The notes beneath the pieces are model-generated. The model was not told the DNA's origin. It did no database searches and was given only the letters and a program-made list of their open reading frames with translations. Below, one piece after another: positions 1 to 7,384 of a stretch of DNA of 64,000 nt. The stretch spans positions 2,874,829-2,938,828 of the forward strand of contig NZ_LT860099.1 of NCBI RefSeq assembly GCF_900184995.1, written 5' to 3'. The position numbers and the translations under genes were made by a program. Position 1 is the first letter of the stretch. Every line of letters starts with the position of its first letter. Source of the stretch: Konateibacter massiliensis (lineage in GTDB: Bacteria; Bacillota; Clostridia; Lachnospirales; Lachnospiraceae).

Positions 1-28
1 ACAGTTTTGAAGGTATAAACCTTTATAA

Positions 29-100
29 TCCTTGATAGCTCAATGGTAGAGCACACGGCTGTTAACCGTGGTGTTGTAGGTTCGAGCCCTACTCAGGGAG
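29..100 (+). tRNA. tRNA-Asn (GTT)
   Basis: The cloverleaf closes with a 7-bp acceptor stem (TCCTTGA with TCAGGGA, one G-U pair) and a discriminator G. The anticodon loop reads CTGTTAA, giving anticodon GTT. No 3' CCA is encoded. It is the first of eight tRNAs in the cluster, whose promoter lies left of the window. Confidence 0.96.
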
Positions 101-107
101 TTAAAAT

Positions 108-179
108 GGCTCCATGGTCAAGCGGTTAAGACACCGCCCTTTCACGGCGGTAACAGGGGTTCAAATCCCCTTGGAGTCA
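108..179 (+). tRNA. tRNA-Glu (TTC)
   Basis: The acceptor stem pairs GGCTCCA with TGGAGTC and the discriminator is A. The anticodon loop CTTTCAC gives TTC. The T arm is GGGGTTCAAATCCCC. No CCA is encoded. Confidence 0.96.
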
Positions 180-191
180 CTTTGTTCGTGT

Positions 192-264
<73 letters not shown>

Positions 265-295
265 TTGGAAGTGAATATTGTTATTAGAGAAATTT

Positions 296-369
296 GGACC
301 TTTAGCTCAGTTGGTTAGAGCAATCGGCTCATAACCGATCGGTCCTGGGTTCGAGTCCCCGAAGGTCCA
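296..369 (+). tRNA. tRNA-Met (CAT)
   Basis: The acceptor stem pairs GGACCTT with AAGGTCC, discriminator A. The anticodon loop CTCATAA gives CAT. The fully paired first position argues against an initiator tRNA. An Ile tRNA whose CAT is modified to lysidine cannot be excluded by eye, although elongator Met is the simpler reading. Confidence 0.88.
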
Positions 370-397
370 TTTATTAAAATTTTTCTGAATTATGTAA

Positions 398-471
398 GGC
401 CCGATGGCTCAGTTGGTTAGAGCGCCGCCCTGTCACGGCGGAGGTCGTGGGTTCGAGTCCCATTCGGGTCG
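398..471 (+). tRNA. tRNA-Asp (GTC)
   Basis: The acceptor stem pairs GGCCCGA with TCGGGTC and the discriminator is G, as is usual for Asp tRNAs. The anticodon loop CTGTCAC gives GTC. No CCA is encoded. Confidence 0.96.
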
Positions 472-501
472 TTTTTTAACTAAATATTGTTTTTTACCCA
501 T

Positions 502-574
502 GGGATCTTAGCTCAGCTGGGAGAGCATCTGCCTTACAAGCAGAGGGTCACAGGTTCGAGCCCTGTAGGTCCCA
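502..574 (+). tRNA. tRNA-Val (TAC)
   Basis: The acceptor stem pairs GGGATCT with AGGTCCC (one G-U), discriminator A. The anticodon loop CTTACAA gives TAC. No CCA is encoded. Confidence 0.96.
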
Positions 575-652
575 TTACTTATTAAATATACATTGTGTGT
601 TTAATTAGTAGATAACCATATGCTTGATTGATATTGAGCGACGAATGGTTTT

Positions 653-739
653 GCCGGCGTGGCGGAACTGGCAGACGCACAGGACTTAAAATCCTGCGGG
701 ACTTATACTCCCGTACCGGTTCGATTCCGGTTGCCGGCA
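653..739 (+). tRNA. tRNA-Leu (TAA)
   Basis: An 87-nt class II tRNA with a long variable arm. The acceptor stem pairs GCCGGCG with TGCCGGC and the discriminator is A. The anticodon loop CTTAAAA gives TAA. No CCA is encoded. Confidence 0.95.
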
Positions 740-812
740 GTAAGCAATAGAAATTCTATTGCTCTTATAATTATTGATATGCAAAAAGCAATATTGATAA
801 ACATTATATCAT

Positions 813-886
813 GTGCGATTAGCTCAGCTGGATAGAGCGTCTGGCTACGGACCAGAAGGTCGGGAGTTCGAATCTTCTATCGCACG
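813..886 (+). tRNA. tRNA-Arg (ACG)
   Basis: The acceptor stem pairs GTGCGAT with ATCGCAC and the discriminator is G. The anticodon loop CTACGGA gives ACG, whose A34 is normally deaminated to inosine. It is the last tRNA of the cluster and is followed directly by a terminator. Confidence 0.96.
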
Positions 887-891
887 CTATT

Positions 892-921
892 TACCCTATA
901 CAAACTGTATAGGGTATTTTT
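892..921 (+). terminator. Rho-independent terminator of tRNA cluster 1
   Basis: A perfect 10-bp stem (ACCCTATACA with TGTATAGGGT) around a 3-nt loop is followed by TTTTT. It starts six bases after tRNA-Arg and so ends the tRNA transcript. Confidence 0.9.
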
Positions 922-960
922 GAATCATAGGTTTCTATTAGAAATGCAGGAGGAGATCAC

Positions 961-1392
961 ATGAATATATTAGTCAGTGCATGTCTGCTGGGAGTGGAAT
1001 GCAGATACGACGGCACAGGAAAACTGGTGAAAGAGATAGAATGCCTGAAGGAAAAACATAATTTAATTCCAGTTTGTCCCGAGATATACGGAGGATTGTC
1101 GACACCCAGGGAACCGGCGGAGAAGTGTGGAAATGCTGTTTTGACAAGAACAGGCAAAGACGTCACGTATCATTATGAAAAAGGGGCAGAAGAGGTCTTG
1201 AAGCTTGCGAAAATGTTTGACTGCTCTGTGGCTATATTGAAGAAAAGGAGTCCTTCCTGCGGAAGCGGTGAAGTTTATGACGGTACTTTTGCAGGAAGGC
1301 TTGTAAAAGGCGATGGTATTTTGACGAAACGATTGAAGGAAAATAAAATTCAAGTGTTTGGTGAAGGAGATATTGAAATTCAAAATTTATAA
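961..1392 (+). CDS. DUF523 family protein
   Basis: A 143-residue cytosolic protein with the conserved DUF523 pattern: SACLLG followed by Cys8 and Cys14 near the N-terminus, VCPE at 38-41, TPREPAE around 48-54 and SPSCGSG around Cys100. The conserved cysteines suggest metal or cluster binding, but the family has no settled function. The ATG follows AGGAGGAG by about 5 nt. It is monocistronic and converges on the aminotransferase gene at 1446 with a 53-nt gap that holds only a weak CAAAAC/GTTTTG hairpin. Confidence 0.85.
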   Translation: MNILVSACLLGVECRYDGTGKLVKEIECLKEKHNLIPVCPEIYGGLSTPREPAEKCGNAVLTRTGKDVTYHYEKGAEEVLKLAKMFDCSVAILKKRSPSCGSGEVYDGTFAGRLVKGDGILTKRLKENKIQVFGEGDIEIQNL

Positions 1393-1445
1393 ATATTAAA
1401 AGCTTACAAAACAGATGTTTTGGGGCTATATAATGGCTAAATAGT

Positions 1446-2561
1446 TTAAAAAAACAGTTTTAAATTTGTTTTTAGAGGATAGCCGAGTGAGGTTAAAGTT
1501 TCGGAAAGTGCTTCCAGAGTAAGGGCAACGTCCTCTACATTGCAGTTTTCTCCCATATGTCCTATGCGGATCACTTTATCCTTCAAGGAGTCAAAGCTTC
1601 CCGCAAGCAGTATATGATAGCTTTCTTTTAAAGTGGAAAGAATATCCTGGCAATTTATAATGTCGGGGACCCGGATTACTGTAACGGTGTTAGAGTAGCC
1701 GTTTTCCAGATTAAGTTGTAGCCCGGAAAGCTCTACAGCGTAGCGCACGGCAGTTCCGATCTGACTGTGCCTTTTATAAATATCCGAGTCGTCTGCGATA
1801 TTGTCAAGAGCAGCTTTTAAGCCATAGATATCGCTGATTGGCATCGTGTATGGGAACCATTTATTTTTATAATAATCTCTAAAATTCAAAATATTAGCAT
1901 AATAAGAAGCGATAGGTGTCCGCCGGTTTTGCATAATGGAAAGTGCAGCCTCGCTTACGGCGAGTAAAGTAAGCCCCGGAGGAGCAGATATTACCTTCTG
2001 AGAACCACCGCATATGATATCGATATTGCTATCATCTACATATACGGGCTCACCGAACATTGCAGAGACAGAGTCGACAACGGTTAGGATGTTATATTGG
2101 TGGAGCAGAGGACATATTTTGCTGATATCGTTTAGCACACCGCTTGGCGTGTCGCAATGGACAAGTGTTGCATATTTAAAATTATGATTTTTTTCTAAAA
2201 AGTTTGCGAGTCTTTCTACATCAAGGGCAGTTTTATAATCGGCTGTGTAGTAGGTAGGAATACCGCCATACATCGTGACAAAATCCCCGAACCCTTTTCC
2301 GTAAACACCGTTGTCAATGACAAGCACCTTATCGCCTGGTTCCGTCAAAGAAGCACATGCAGCTTCCAGACCGAGGATTCCTTCCCCACCCATAATATAT
2401 ACAGGATTTTTGGTGTGAAGAAGTGTGCCGATAAGCTGGCATACCTCTTTATAATAGTCATAAAATTCCAAGTCAAAATCGGGACTTGAAGTTTCAAAGC
2501 TTCTGGCAAGGCGGACATTTTCTCTTACCTGAGTTGGACCGGGAGTCATTAATTTAATCAT
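1446..2561 (-). CDS. Class V aminotransferase, pyridoxamine-pyruvate aminotransferase-like
   Basis: A 371-residue fold-type I PLP enzyme of the alanine-glyoxylate aminotransferase family. Visible features are TPGPT at 6-10, a glycine turn and LGLEAA near 59-67, VYGKGFG near 86-92, HCDTPSG at 135-141, Asp163 for the pyridine nitrogen, and the PLP lysine Lys189 in SQKVISAPPGLT. From memory, GVYGKGFG, the DTPSG stretch and the APPGLT segment resemble the Mesorhizobium loti enzyme that converts pyridoxamine and pyruvate to pyridoxal and alanine. That similarity was recalled, not searched. Its ATG overlaps the stop of the upstream S component by 4 nt, so translation is coupled. Generic alanine-glyoxylate or 2-aminoethylphosphonate aminotransferases are the alternatives. 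Confidence 0.75.
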   Translation of the reverse strand: MIKLMTPGPTQVRENVRLARSFETSSPDFDLEFYDYYKEVCQLIGTLLHTKNPVYIMGGEGILGLEAACASLTEPGDKVLVIDNGVYGKGFGDFVTMYGGIPTYYTADYKTALDVERLANFLEKNHNFKYATLVHCDTPSGVLNDISKICPLLHQYNILTVVDSVSAMFGEPVYVDDSNIDIICGGSQKVISAPPGLTLLAVSEAALSIMQNRRTPIASYYANILNFRDYYKNKWFPYTMPISDIYGLKAALDNIADDSDIYKRHSQIGTAVRYAVELSGLQLNLENGYSNTVTVIRVPDIINCQDILSTLKESYHILLAGSFDSLKDKVIRIGHMGENCNVEDVALTLEALSETLTSLGYPLKTNLKLFF

Positions 2562-3082
2562 TTTTGTAACCCCTTTCTAAGTGGATTGATGAGTGGAAAT
2601 ACAACGACAGCAGCGATTGCCACTTGAAGGATATTGCCCGGAATAGAGGCGATGGGGGTAACTACGTTTTGGTATAAAATAACTTCTGCAATGTAGTAGC
2701 CTGCTACTTTAATTACACATGCGGCTCCCATTGCAATTGCCTGATAGAATGATTCGTTTTTCTTTTCTGTAATTGCACCGACGGTATAACCCATAAGTCC
2801 CACGATGACAAAGGTAAAAGGGGCCCATAAGGTCCAGCCTGAAAGTAAATCGAATAATCCCATACCAAAAGCTCCGGCTATGACACCGGTACGTTTTCCA
2901 AACAGTATTGCTGCTATAAATAACGGAACATTTCCAAGGTGTATAAGACCTCCATTGGCTGCGATAGGTAATTTAACATTAATGAACGAGGTGGCAACAA
3001 GTGTTAAGGCAATAAACATACCATTTAAAGCCAGTGAGTATAGGTTTACTTGTGGTTTTGCAGTTGTGTTAGTCTGATTCAT
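2558..3082 (-). CDS. ECF transporter S component, probable vitamin B6 vitamer transporter
   Basis: A 174-residue membrane protein with about six hydrophobic segments and the S-component features of PF07155/PF12822: an N-terminal LALNGMFIALT helix, the HLGNVP turn near 47-52, and a Gly-rich FGKRTGVIAGAFGMGL stretch. It would give substrate specificity to a shared energy-coupling factor module that is not in this window. It forms a two-gene operon with the aminotransferase downstream, and its promoter carries the same operator as the S-component gene at 3898. The substrate is inferred from these neighbours, with moderate confidence. The ATG follows GAAAGGAA. Confidence 0.75.
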   Translation of the reverse strand: MNQTNTTAKPQVNLYSLALNGMFIALTLVATSFINVKLPIAANGGLIHLGNVPLFIAAILFGKRTGVIAGAFGMGLFDLLSGWTLWAPFTFVIVGLMGYTVGAITEKKNESFYQAIAMGAACVIKVAGYYIAEVILYQNVVTPIASIPGNILQVAIAAVVVFPLINPLRKGLQK

Positions 3083-3147
3083 AATAAATTCCTTTCTTTT
3101 CAGTTTAAAAGTTAAGCGTTTTTTGTGTTACAGATTAATTATGTAGT

Positions 3148-3207
3148 ATCATACAAGAAAGATGGTATATTTAAAATAACCAGATTTGATAAAATTAACC
3201 ATACCAG
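3148..3207 (-). promoter_or_regulatory. Promoter and three-part operator of the S component/aminotransferase operon
   Basis: Read on the plus strand the operator is TGGTATA at 3163-3169, CCAG at 3180-3183 and ATACCAG at 3201-3207. On the coding (minus) strand this is two direct CTGG repeats 24 nt apart followed by an inverted ATACCA. A TATGAT -10 hexamer lies at 3148-3153, so ATACCA sits in the promoter spacer. The same arrangement with the same spacing lies at 4509-4553. ATACCA repeats are known for GabR/PdxR-type MocR regulators, and that assignment is inference. Confidence 0.7.
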
Positions 3208-3317
3208 TTTTGTGTTAATGAATTAATTGTGAAAATGTAGTATTTTCCGAAACAATAGTATATAATAAAACGAAATAGGTAATAAAAGAATTTGGCTTCT
3301 GGTATTTAGGAGGAAAG

Positions 3318-3803
3318 ATGGACAAGTACGATTTTTTAAATAAATTGAGGGAAGCTTTGGAGGGAGAAGTAAGCCAAAGCATAATAGAGGAAAACATTTC
3401 ATACTACAGCACCTATATCGACAGTGAAATCCGAAAAGGAAAGAGTGAAGCGGAGGTGTTGCAGCTTTTGGGCGAGCCGAGACTGATTGCGAAGACAATT
3501 ATTGACACGAATGGCAGCGCAAGCACAGGAAGAACATATACTTACAGCAATGAAGCGGCGGGGGAAAGTCAGGAAAATAATGCACAGGGCGGCTTTCATG
3601 CGTCGTATAATGAACAGGGCGGCGTAGACTTTAAATATGGGAAATTTAAGATTAATACATGGTATGTCAAGATGGCACTCATTATTTTAGTGATTGCGAT
3701 TTTGTGCATAGTTGGTAGGATTGCTCTTGCTATTCTTCCGATTATATTTCCGATTGTTGTAATCTTTGCGTTAGTTTCTTATTTTACAGGGAATAGAAGA
3801 TAG
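3318..3803 (+). CDS. DUF1700 (HAAS domain) membrane protein
   Basis: A 161-residue protein. Residues 1-60 form the helical DUF1700 module (YDFLNKLREAL, YYSTYIDSEI, LGEPRLIAKTII). A Gly/Asn/Gln-rich linker follows, then hydrophobic segments from about 117 to 157. DUF1700 proteins are usually small membrane proteins often paired with PadR regulators, but none is adjacent here. The ATG follows TAGGAGG closely. It is transcribed divergently from the S component and ends in a strong bidirectional terminator. Confidence 0.8.
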   Translation: MDKYDFLNKLREALEGEVSQSIIEENISYYSTYIDSEIRKGKSEAEVLQLLGEPRLIAKTIIDTNGSASTGRTYTYSNEAAGESQENNAQGGFHASYNEQGGVDFKYGKFKINTWYVKMALIILVIAILCIVGRIALAILPIIFPIVVIFALVSYFTGNRR

Positions 3804-3824
3804 AAATATAGATGTGCATTCACG

Positions 3825-3860
3825 AAAAAGGACTAGGTCGGCTATGACCTAGTCCTTTTT
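3825..3860. terminator. Bidirectional terminator
   Basis: A perfect 15-bp stem (AAAAAGGACTAGGTC with GACCTAGTCCTTTTT) around a 6-nt loop. It carries a T-run in both orientations, so it can end both the DUF1700 gene and the S-component gene that stops at 3898. Confidence 0.93.
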
Positions 3861-3897
3861 TCATATCATGAAAATTCCTACAAAGTTTTTACTTTTC

Positions 3898-4449
3898 TTA
3901 TCTGGAAATCCATTCACGTATTTCATCAATTTTCATAAGAATTGGAAGCAAGGCAAGGGCAATTACGATGCCGGCAACGCCCTGTGCTAAATTAAAAGGG
4001 ATTCCCGCAGCGGAAGCAGTAACGGCAGCCGCTAACGACGAGGAAGAACTGCTTTGTGCTGCAATCATAGTAAGAAATATTTCATAAGCAAAATATCCAA
4101 AGACCATAAAAAGTTCAGCTGGTATGCCTGCAACCAAAGTTTTAGCAGAGAATTTCAGTTTGGAACGATGGAACAAAAATCCTGCGATCATCGCAGTAAC
4201 TGCTTTAATTATCAGGGTTGCAGGGGCAAAGGAGGCGTACCCGGAAAAGATATCGGCAAACATCGAGCCGATACCGGCAGATAAGGCGCCGCCCAAAGGA
4301 CCTAAAATAATTCCGCACAGGAGGACGAGACCATCACCCAGATGAATGTAGCCAAAGGTGGGGGTAGGAAATTTGATTGCCATGGTTGCTACAGTAGTAA
4401 AAGCGGCAAGCAAAGCGCCGATTACCAGTTTTTTTGTCTTATTATTCAT
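3898..4449 (-). CDS. ECF transporter S component, second copy in the putative B6 regulon
   Basis: A 183-residue membrane protein of the same ECF S-component class as the gene at 2558, with hydrophobic helices, a FGYIHLGDGLVLL turn matching the HLGN element of the paralog, and GPLGGALSAGIGS. A poly-Ser/Ala stretch near 133-148 forms an exposed loop. Its own promoter carries the operator shared with the first S-component operon, so both probably respond to one regulator and import related vitamers. The ATG follows GGAGG. The substrate is inferred, not shown. Confidence 0.75.
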   Translation of the reverse strand: MNNKTKKLVIGALLAAFTTVATMAIKFPTPTFGYIHLGDGLVLLCGIILGPLGGALSAGIGSMFADIFSGYASFAPATLIIKAVTAMIAGFLFHRSKLKFSAKTLVAGIPAELFMVFGYFAYEIFLTMIAAQSSSSSSLAAAVTASAAGIPFNLAQGVAGIVIALALLPILMKIDEIREWISR

Positions 4450-4493
4450 AACATTCCTCCATATATATCATAATTCACTTATAAGCTTCCATC

Positions 4494-4553
4494 ATTATAC
4501 ATAAGGAGTGGTATATGTAAAATAGCCAGTTTTATAAAATATAACAATGCCAG
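4494..4553 (-). promoter_or_regulatory. Promoter with the second copy of the three-part operator
   Basis: On the coding (minus) strand TTTACA (plus 4516-4521) and TATAAT (plus 4494-4499) are separated by 16 nt. The operator elements are TGGTATA at 4509-4515, CCAG at 4526-4529 and CCAG at 4550-4553 on the plus strand. Their spacings of 17 and 24 nt are exactly those of the copy at 3163-3207. ATACCA lies inside the promoter spacer, and the two CTGG repeats lie at and upstream of -35. Confidence 0.72.
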
Positions 4554-4878
4554 TTAGGGGTAAAGGAAGATACCATAGACTAAAAATACAAAGATCAAAG
4601 GCTTGGTAGGGGAGCTACCAAGCCTTCAATGAGGGGAGTATAAATAATTAATAAGGGGTTATATAATGTAAAAAAAATTCTTTGAAGGGTAAATTCTTTT
4701 TACATTTATGATTATAATATATCATGTCAAAAAAAGCAATATAAAATATAAAAAAAGTGAATTATGTAAGGAATGATAATTAATCTACATTTTGAGACAT
4801 ATGTTTTGTGCATAATAAATAGAAAAGAAGAGATAATAGAACATGTAAATAAAACATTCATTTATAGGAGGAATCAAA
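4554..4878. other. AT-rich intergenic region with an isolated hairpin
   Basis: This gap holds no credible gene. A perfect 12-bp hairpin at 4598-4626 (AAGGCTTGGTAG with CTACCAAGCCTT, 5-nt loop) has no T-run on the plus strand and only a late one on the minus strand, so its role is unclear. The rest is A/T-rich leader for the Ser/Asn-rich peptide gene, with a TAGGAGGA ribosome site at its end. Confidence 0.6.
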
Positions 4879-5085
4879 ATGACAAAGTCAAATAGCAACA
4901 ATTCCAGTAATTCAAACAGCACAAACGCTTCAAAATCATCCAATTCATCCAAGAATGCAAGTGACTATACTTCAAAAAGCACCAATAAGGGAAGTAGCAG
5001 CAAAACTTCATCCACGGATACAACACAGTCATCCTATTCAAGCAACAGAGAGTCTTCAAAAAACTCCAGCAATAAGATGAATTAA
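4879..5085 (+). CDS. Ser/Asn-rich low-complexity small protein
   Basis: A 68-residue protein in which 27 residues are Ser and 13 Asn, the rest being mostly Thr and Lys, with almost no hydrophobic residues, no Cys and no signal peptide. It should be disordered and soluble. A TAGGAGGA ribosome site at the right distance and a very strong terminator directly downstream support expression as a single gene. I recognise no family. The composition faintly recalls gamma-type spore proteins or spore-coat peptides, but it lacks their repeats, so no function is assigned. Confidence 0.6.
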   Translation: MTKSNSNNSSNSNSTNASKSSNSSKNASDYTSKSTNKGSSSKTSSTDTTQSSYSSNRESSKNSSNKMN

Positions 5086-5105
5086 TCAGAGCGGCTTTTG
5101 TCAAA

Positions 5106-5156
5106 GTAAAAACAGATAGGAGTGATGGAGAGACCATCGCTCCTATCTGTTTTTAC
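5106..5156. terminator. Strong bidirectional terminator
   Basis: A 23-bp stem (5106-5128 with 5134-5156, one G-U pair) around the 5-nt loop AGAGA. The stem ends in TTTTTAC on one strand and AAAAA on the other. It ends the small Ser/Asn-rich gene and insulates the rhodanese gene. Confidence 0.93.
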
Positions 5157-5266
5157 ATAAAAGGAAGGGTTGTATATAAGGTTGTAAGGATAATTTAATT
5201 AACATTTAAGAAACAAATGTAAGAAAATAGAATATAATAGGGTTAAGAAAATAAGGTAGTTTGAAA

Positions 5267-5569
5267 ATGAAATTTGAAACCATATCAGCCAGAGAGCTTG
5301 ATTATTTTGTAAATAAAAGTGAGTTTTTGATTGTAGATTTGCGTGAGCCTGAAGATTATAAAAAAGGACATATAGCCGGAGCTGTGTACATGGACTATGA
5401 TGATATAGAAAACAACTGTGTTTCCCTGCCTCGTGATAAAATTATAGTGATGTATTGTGACAGAGGAGGATTGAGTTTGATGGCAGTGAGGAAATTAAGT
5501 GCAATGGGCTACCGGACAATCAGTGTTATCGGAGGATTAAGAGCGTACAAGGGAAAATATTTTATGTAA
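5267..5569 (+). CDS. Single-domain rhodanese-like sulfurtransferase
   Basis: A 100-residue rhodanese domain: VDLREPEDYKKGHIAGA at about 23-39 and the active-site loop YCDRGGLS with catalytic Cys64. Such proteins carry sulfane sulfur for thiolation reactions or detoxification. I chose ATG 5267 because AAGG lies 10 nt upstream; the TTG six bases earlier would be only 4 nt from it. A TATAAT box lies at 5233-5238. It is probably transcribed alone. Confidence 0.82.
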   Translation: MKFETISARELDYFVNKSEFLIVDLREPEDYKKGHIAGAVYMDYDDIENNCVSLPRDKIIVMYCDRGGLSLMAVRKLSAMGYRTISVIGGLRAYKGKYFM

Positions 5570-5663
5570 AGCAGAAAATGATTGACAGTGTATTTGCTGG
5601 GGGATAGTATAGAAGGAAAGAACGATTTTTAGATTATAATGAAGTACATCGGAGGATTTTAAA

Positions 5664-6227
5664 GTGAAATTAATGTTTGCGTCAGATATACATGGCTCTG
5701 CCTATTATTGTGAAAAGATGCTTCAGGCATACAAGGAGGAGGGAGCAGATAAGCTTATTCTTCTAGGGGATCTGCTCTATCACGGTCCAAGGAATGACCT
5801 GCCAAGAGAATATGAGCCCAAAAAAGTGCTTGCTCTCCTAAACTCCATCAAGGAAGAAATCTGTGCAGTGCGGGGAAACTGCGATGCGGAGGTTGACCAG
5901 ATGGTATTGGAGTTCCCAATTATGGCAGATTATGCGATTATTTATTATGAGGGAAGAATGATTTATGCTTCCCATGGTCATATACACGGTTATGATAATT
6001 TACCGCCCCTAAAGGACGGCGATATTTTTATTCAGGGACACACCCATGTCTTTATGGCAAAGGAGGAAAACAATAAAATATTGTTGAATCCGGGATCTAT
6101 TTCTTTGCCAAAGGAAAATAACGAGCCGACTTATGGTATAATAGAGCAAAGTGAATTTTTGATAAAAAATTTTGAAAAAAATGTCATAAAGAAGATTACA
6201 CTCAAAGAACGAAATGGAGAAATATAG
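5664..6227 (+). CDS. yfcE: YfcE-type metallophosphodiesterase
   Basis: A 187-residue calcineurin-like phosphoesterase. The metal ligands are visible in order: D8-x-H10, G35-D36, G71-N-C-D74, the H104/H106 segment and G125-H-T-H128. YfcE enzymes hydrolyse phosphodiesters with Mn2+; the physiological substrate is unknown. GTG is the start, 8 nt after GGAGG. The stop is 5 nt before the next gene, so the two are likely cotranscribed. A second, diverged member of the family is encoded at 10836. Confidence 0.85.
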   Translation: MKLMFASDIHGSAYYCEKMLQAYKEEGADKLILLGDLLYHGPRNDLPREYEPKKVLALLNSIKEEICAVRGNCDAEVDQMVLEFPIMADYAIIYYEGRMIYASHGHIHGYDNLPPLKDGDIFIQGHTHVFMAKEENNKILLNPGSISLPKENNEPTYGIIEQSEFLIKNFEKNVIKKITLKERNGEI

Positions 6228-6232
6228 AAAAT

Positions 6233-7375
6233 ATGAAGAGATATCAACTTGTTGTACCTTGCCACTTTGGTTTGGAGGCAGTTTTAAAAAGAGAAATTAT
6301 TGACTTAGGCTATGAGATAAGTCTGGTAGAAGACGGAAGAGTAACCTTTGAGGGAGATGCCGAGGCAATTTGCCGTGCAAATGTTTTCCTTCGAAGCGCG
6401 GAGCGTGTATTATTACAGGTTGCTAAATTCAAAGCAGTTACCTTTGAAGAACTGTTTCAAAATGTAAAAGCGATTGAGTGGGAGGAGTATATTCCGGCAG
6501 ACGGAAAGTTCTGGGTAACCAAAGCTTCCAGTGTAAAGAGTAAACTTTTTAGTAGCTCGGATATACAGTCCATTGTAAAAAAAGCGATGGTTGAGCGGTT
6601 AAAACAAAAATATAATGTCACATGGTTTGAGGAGGACGGTGCATCCTACCCGCTTCGTGTGTTTATTATAAAGGATGAGGTGACAATCGCAATTGATACG
6701 ACCGGTGACTCCTTACATAAAAGAGGATATCGGCAGCATTCAGCGATTGCACCGATATCGGAGACACTGGCGGCGGCTCTTATCATGCTGACACCGTGGA
6801 ATAAGGATAGAATTTTGGTAGATCCATTCTGCGGCAGCGGTACATTTCCGATTGAGGCTGCTATGATTGGGGCGAATATTGCGCCGGGTATGAACCGTTC
6901 TTTCCTTGCGGAAAGCTGGACAAACCTGATTGACAAAAAAGAGTGGTATGAGGTGGTCAATGAAGCAAATGATTTAATCTGCCATGATGTGGAGATGGAT
7001 ATTCAGGGCTATGACATTGACGATGCCGTTGTCAAGAACGCGAGAGAGAATGCAAAGCTGGCAGGGGTTGACCAGCACATTCATTTCCAGAGAAGATCCG
7101 TCAGTGATTTGAACCATCCGAAAAAATACGGCTTCATCATCTCAAACCCGCCTTATGGTGAGAGACTGGAGGATAAAAAGGATTTACCCCTTCTCTATCA
7201 GGAAATCGGAGAGGGAATGAGACGATTGGATTCATGGTCGACCTATCTGATTACGAGCTATGAAGAGGCAGAAAAATACATCGGAAGAAAAGCGGACAAA
7301 AACCGCAAGCTGTACAATGGAATGATAAAAACATATTACTATCAGTTTATGGGACCAAAGCCTAAGAAAAAGTAG
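6233..7375 (+). CDS. THUMP-domain class I RNA methyltransferase (RlmL/YpsC-like)
   Basis: A 380-residue protein. The N-terminal ferredoxin-like/THUMP region spans about 1-160 and the UPF0020 SAM-dependent methyltransferase domain follows. The SAM loop is DPFCGSGTF from Asp197 and the catalytic motif IV is NPPYGERL from Asn305, typical of N2-guanine methyltransferases of rRNA or tRNA. It matches the single-domain Firmicute YpsC type rather than the fused E. coli RlmKL. The exact target base cannot be read from sequence. Confidence 0.85.
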   Translation: MKRYQLVVPCHFGLEAVLKREIIDLGYEISLVEDGRVTFEGDAEAICRANVFLRSAERVLLQVAKFKAVTFEELFQNVKAIEWEEYIPADGKFWVTKASSVKSKLFSSSDIQSIVKKAMVERLKQKYNVTWFEEDGASYPLRVFIIKDEVTIAIDTTGDSLHKRGYRQHSAIAPISETLAAALIMLTPWNKDRILVDPFCGSGTFPIEAAMIGANIAPGMNRSFLAESWTNLIDKKEWYEVVNEANDLICHDVEMDIQGYDIDDAVVKNARENAKLAGVDQHIHFQRRSVSDLNHPKKYGFIISNPPYGERLEDKKDLPLLYQEIGEGMRRLDSWSTYLITSYEEAEKYIGRKADKNRKLYNGMIKTYYYQFMGPKPKKK

Positions 7376-7384
7376 GGGATAATA

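Noticed and set aside
3083-4560. A TPP, FMN or other riboswitch before the S components
   Set aside because: The leaders are too short and show no conserved riboswitch core; a repeated protein-type operator explains them better.
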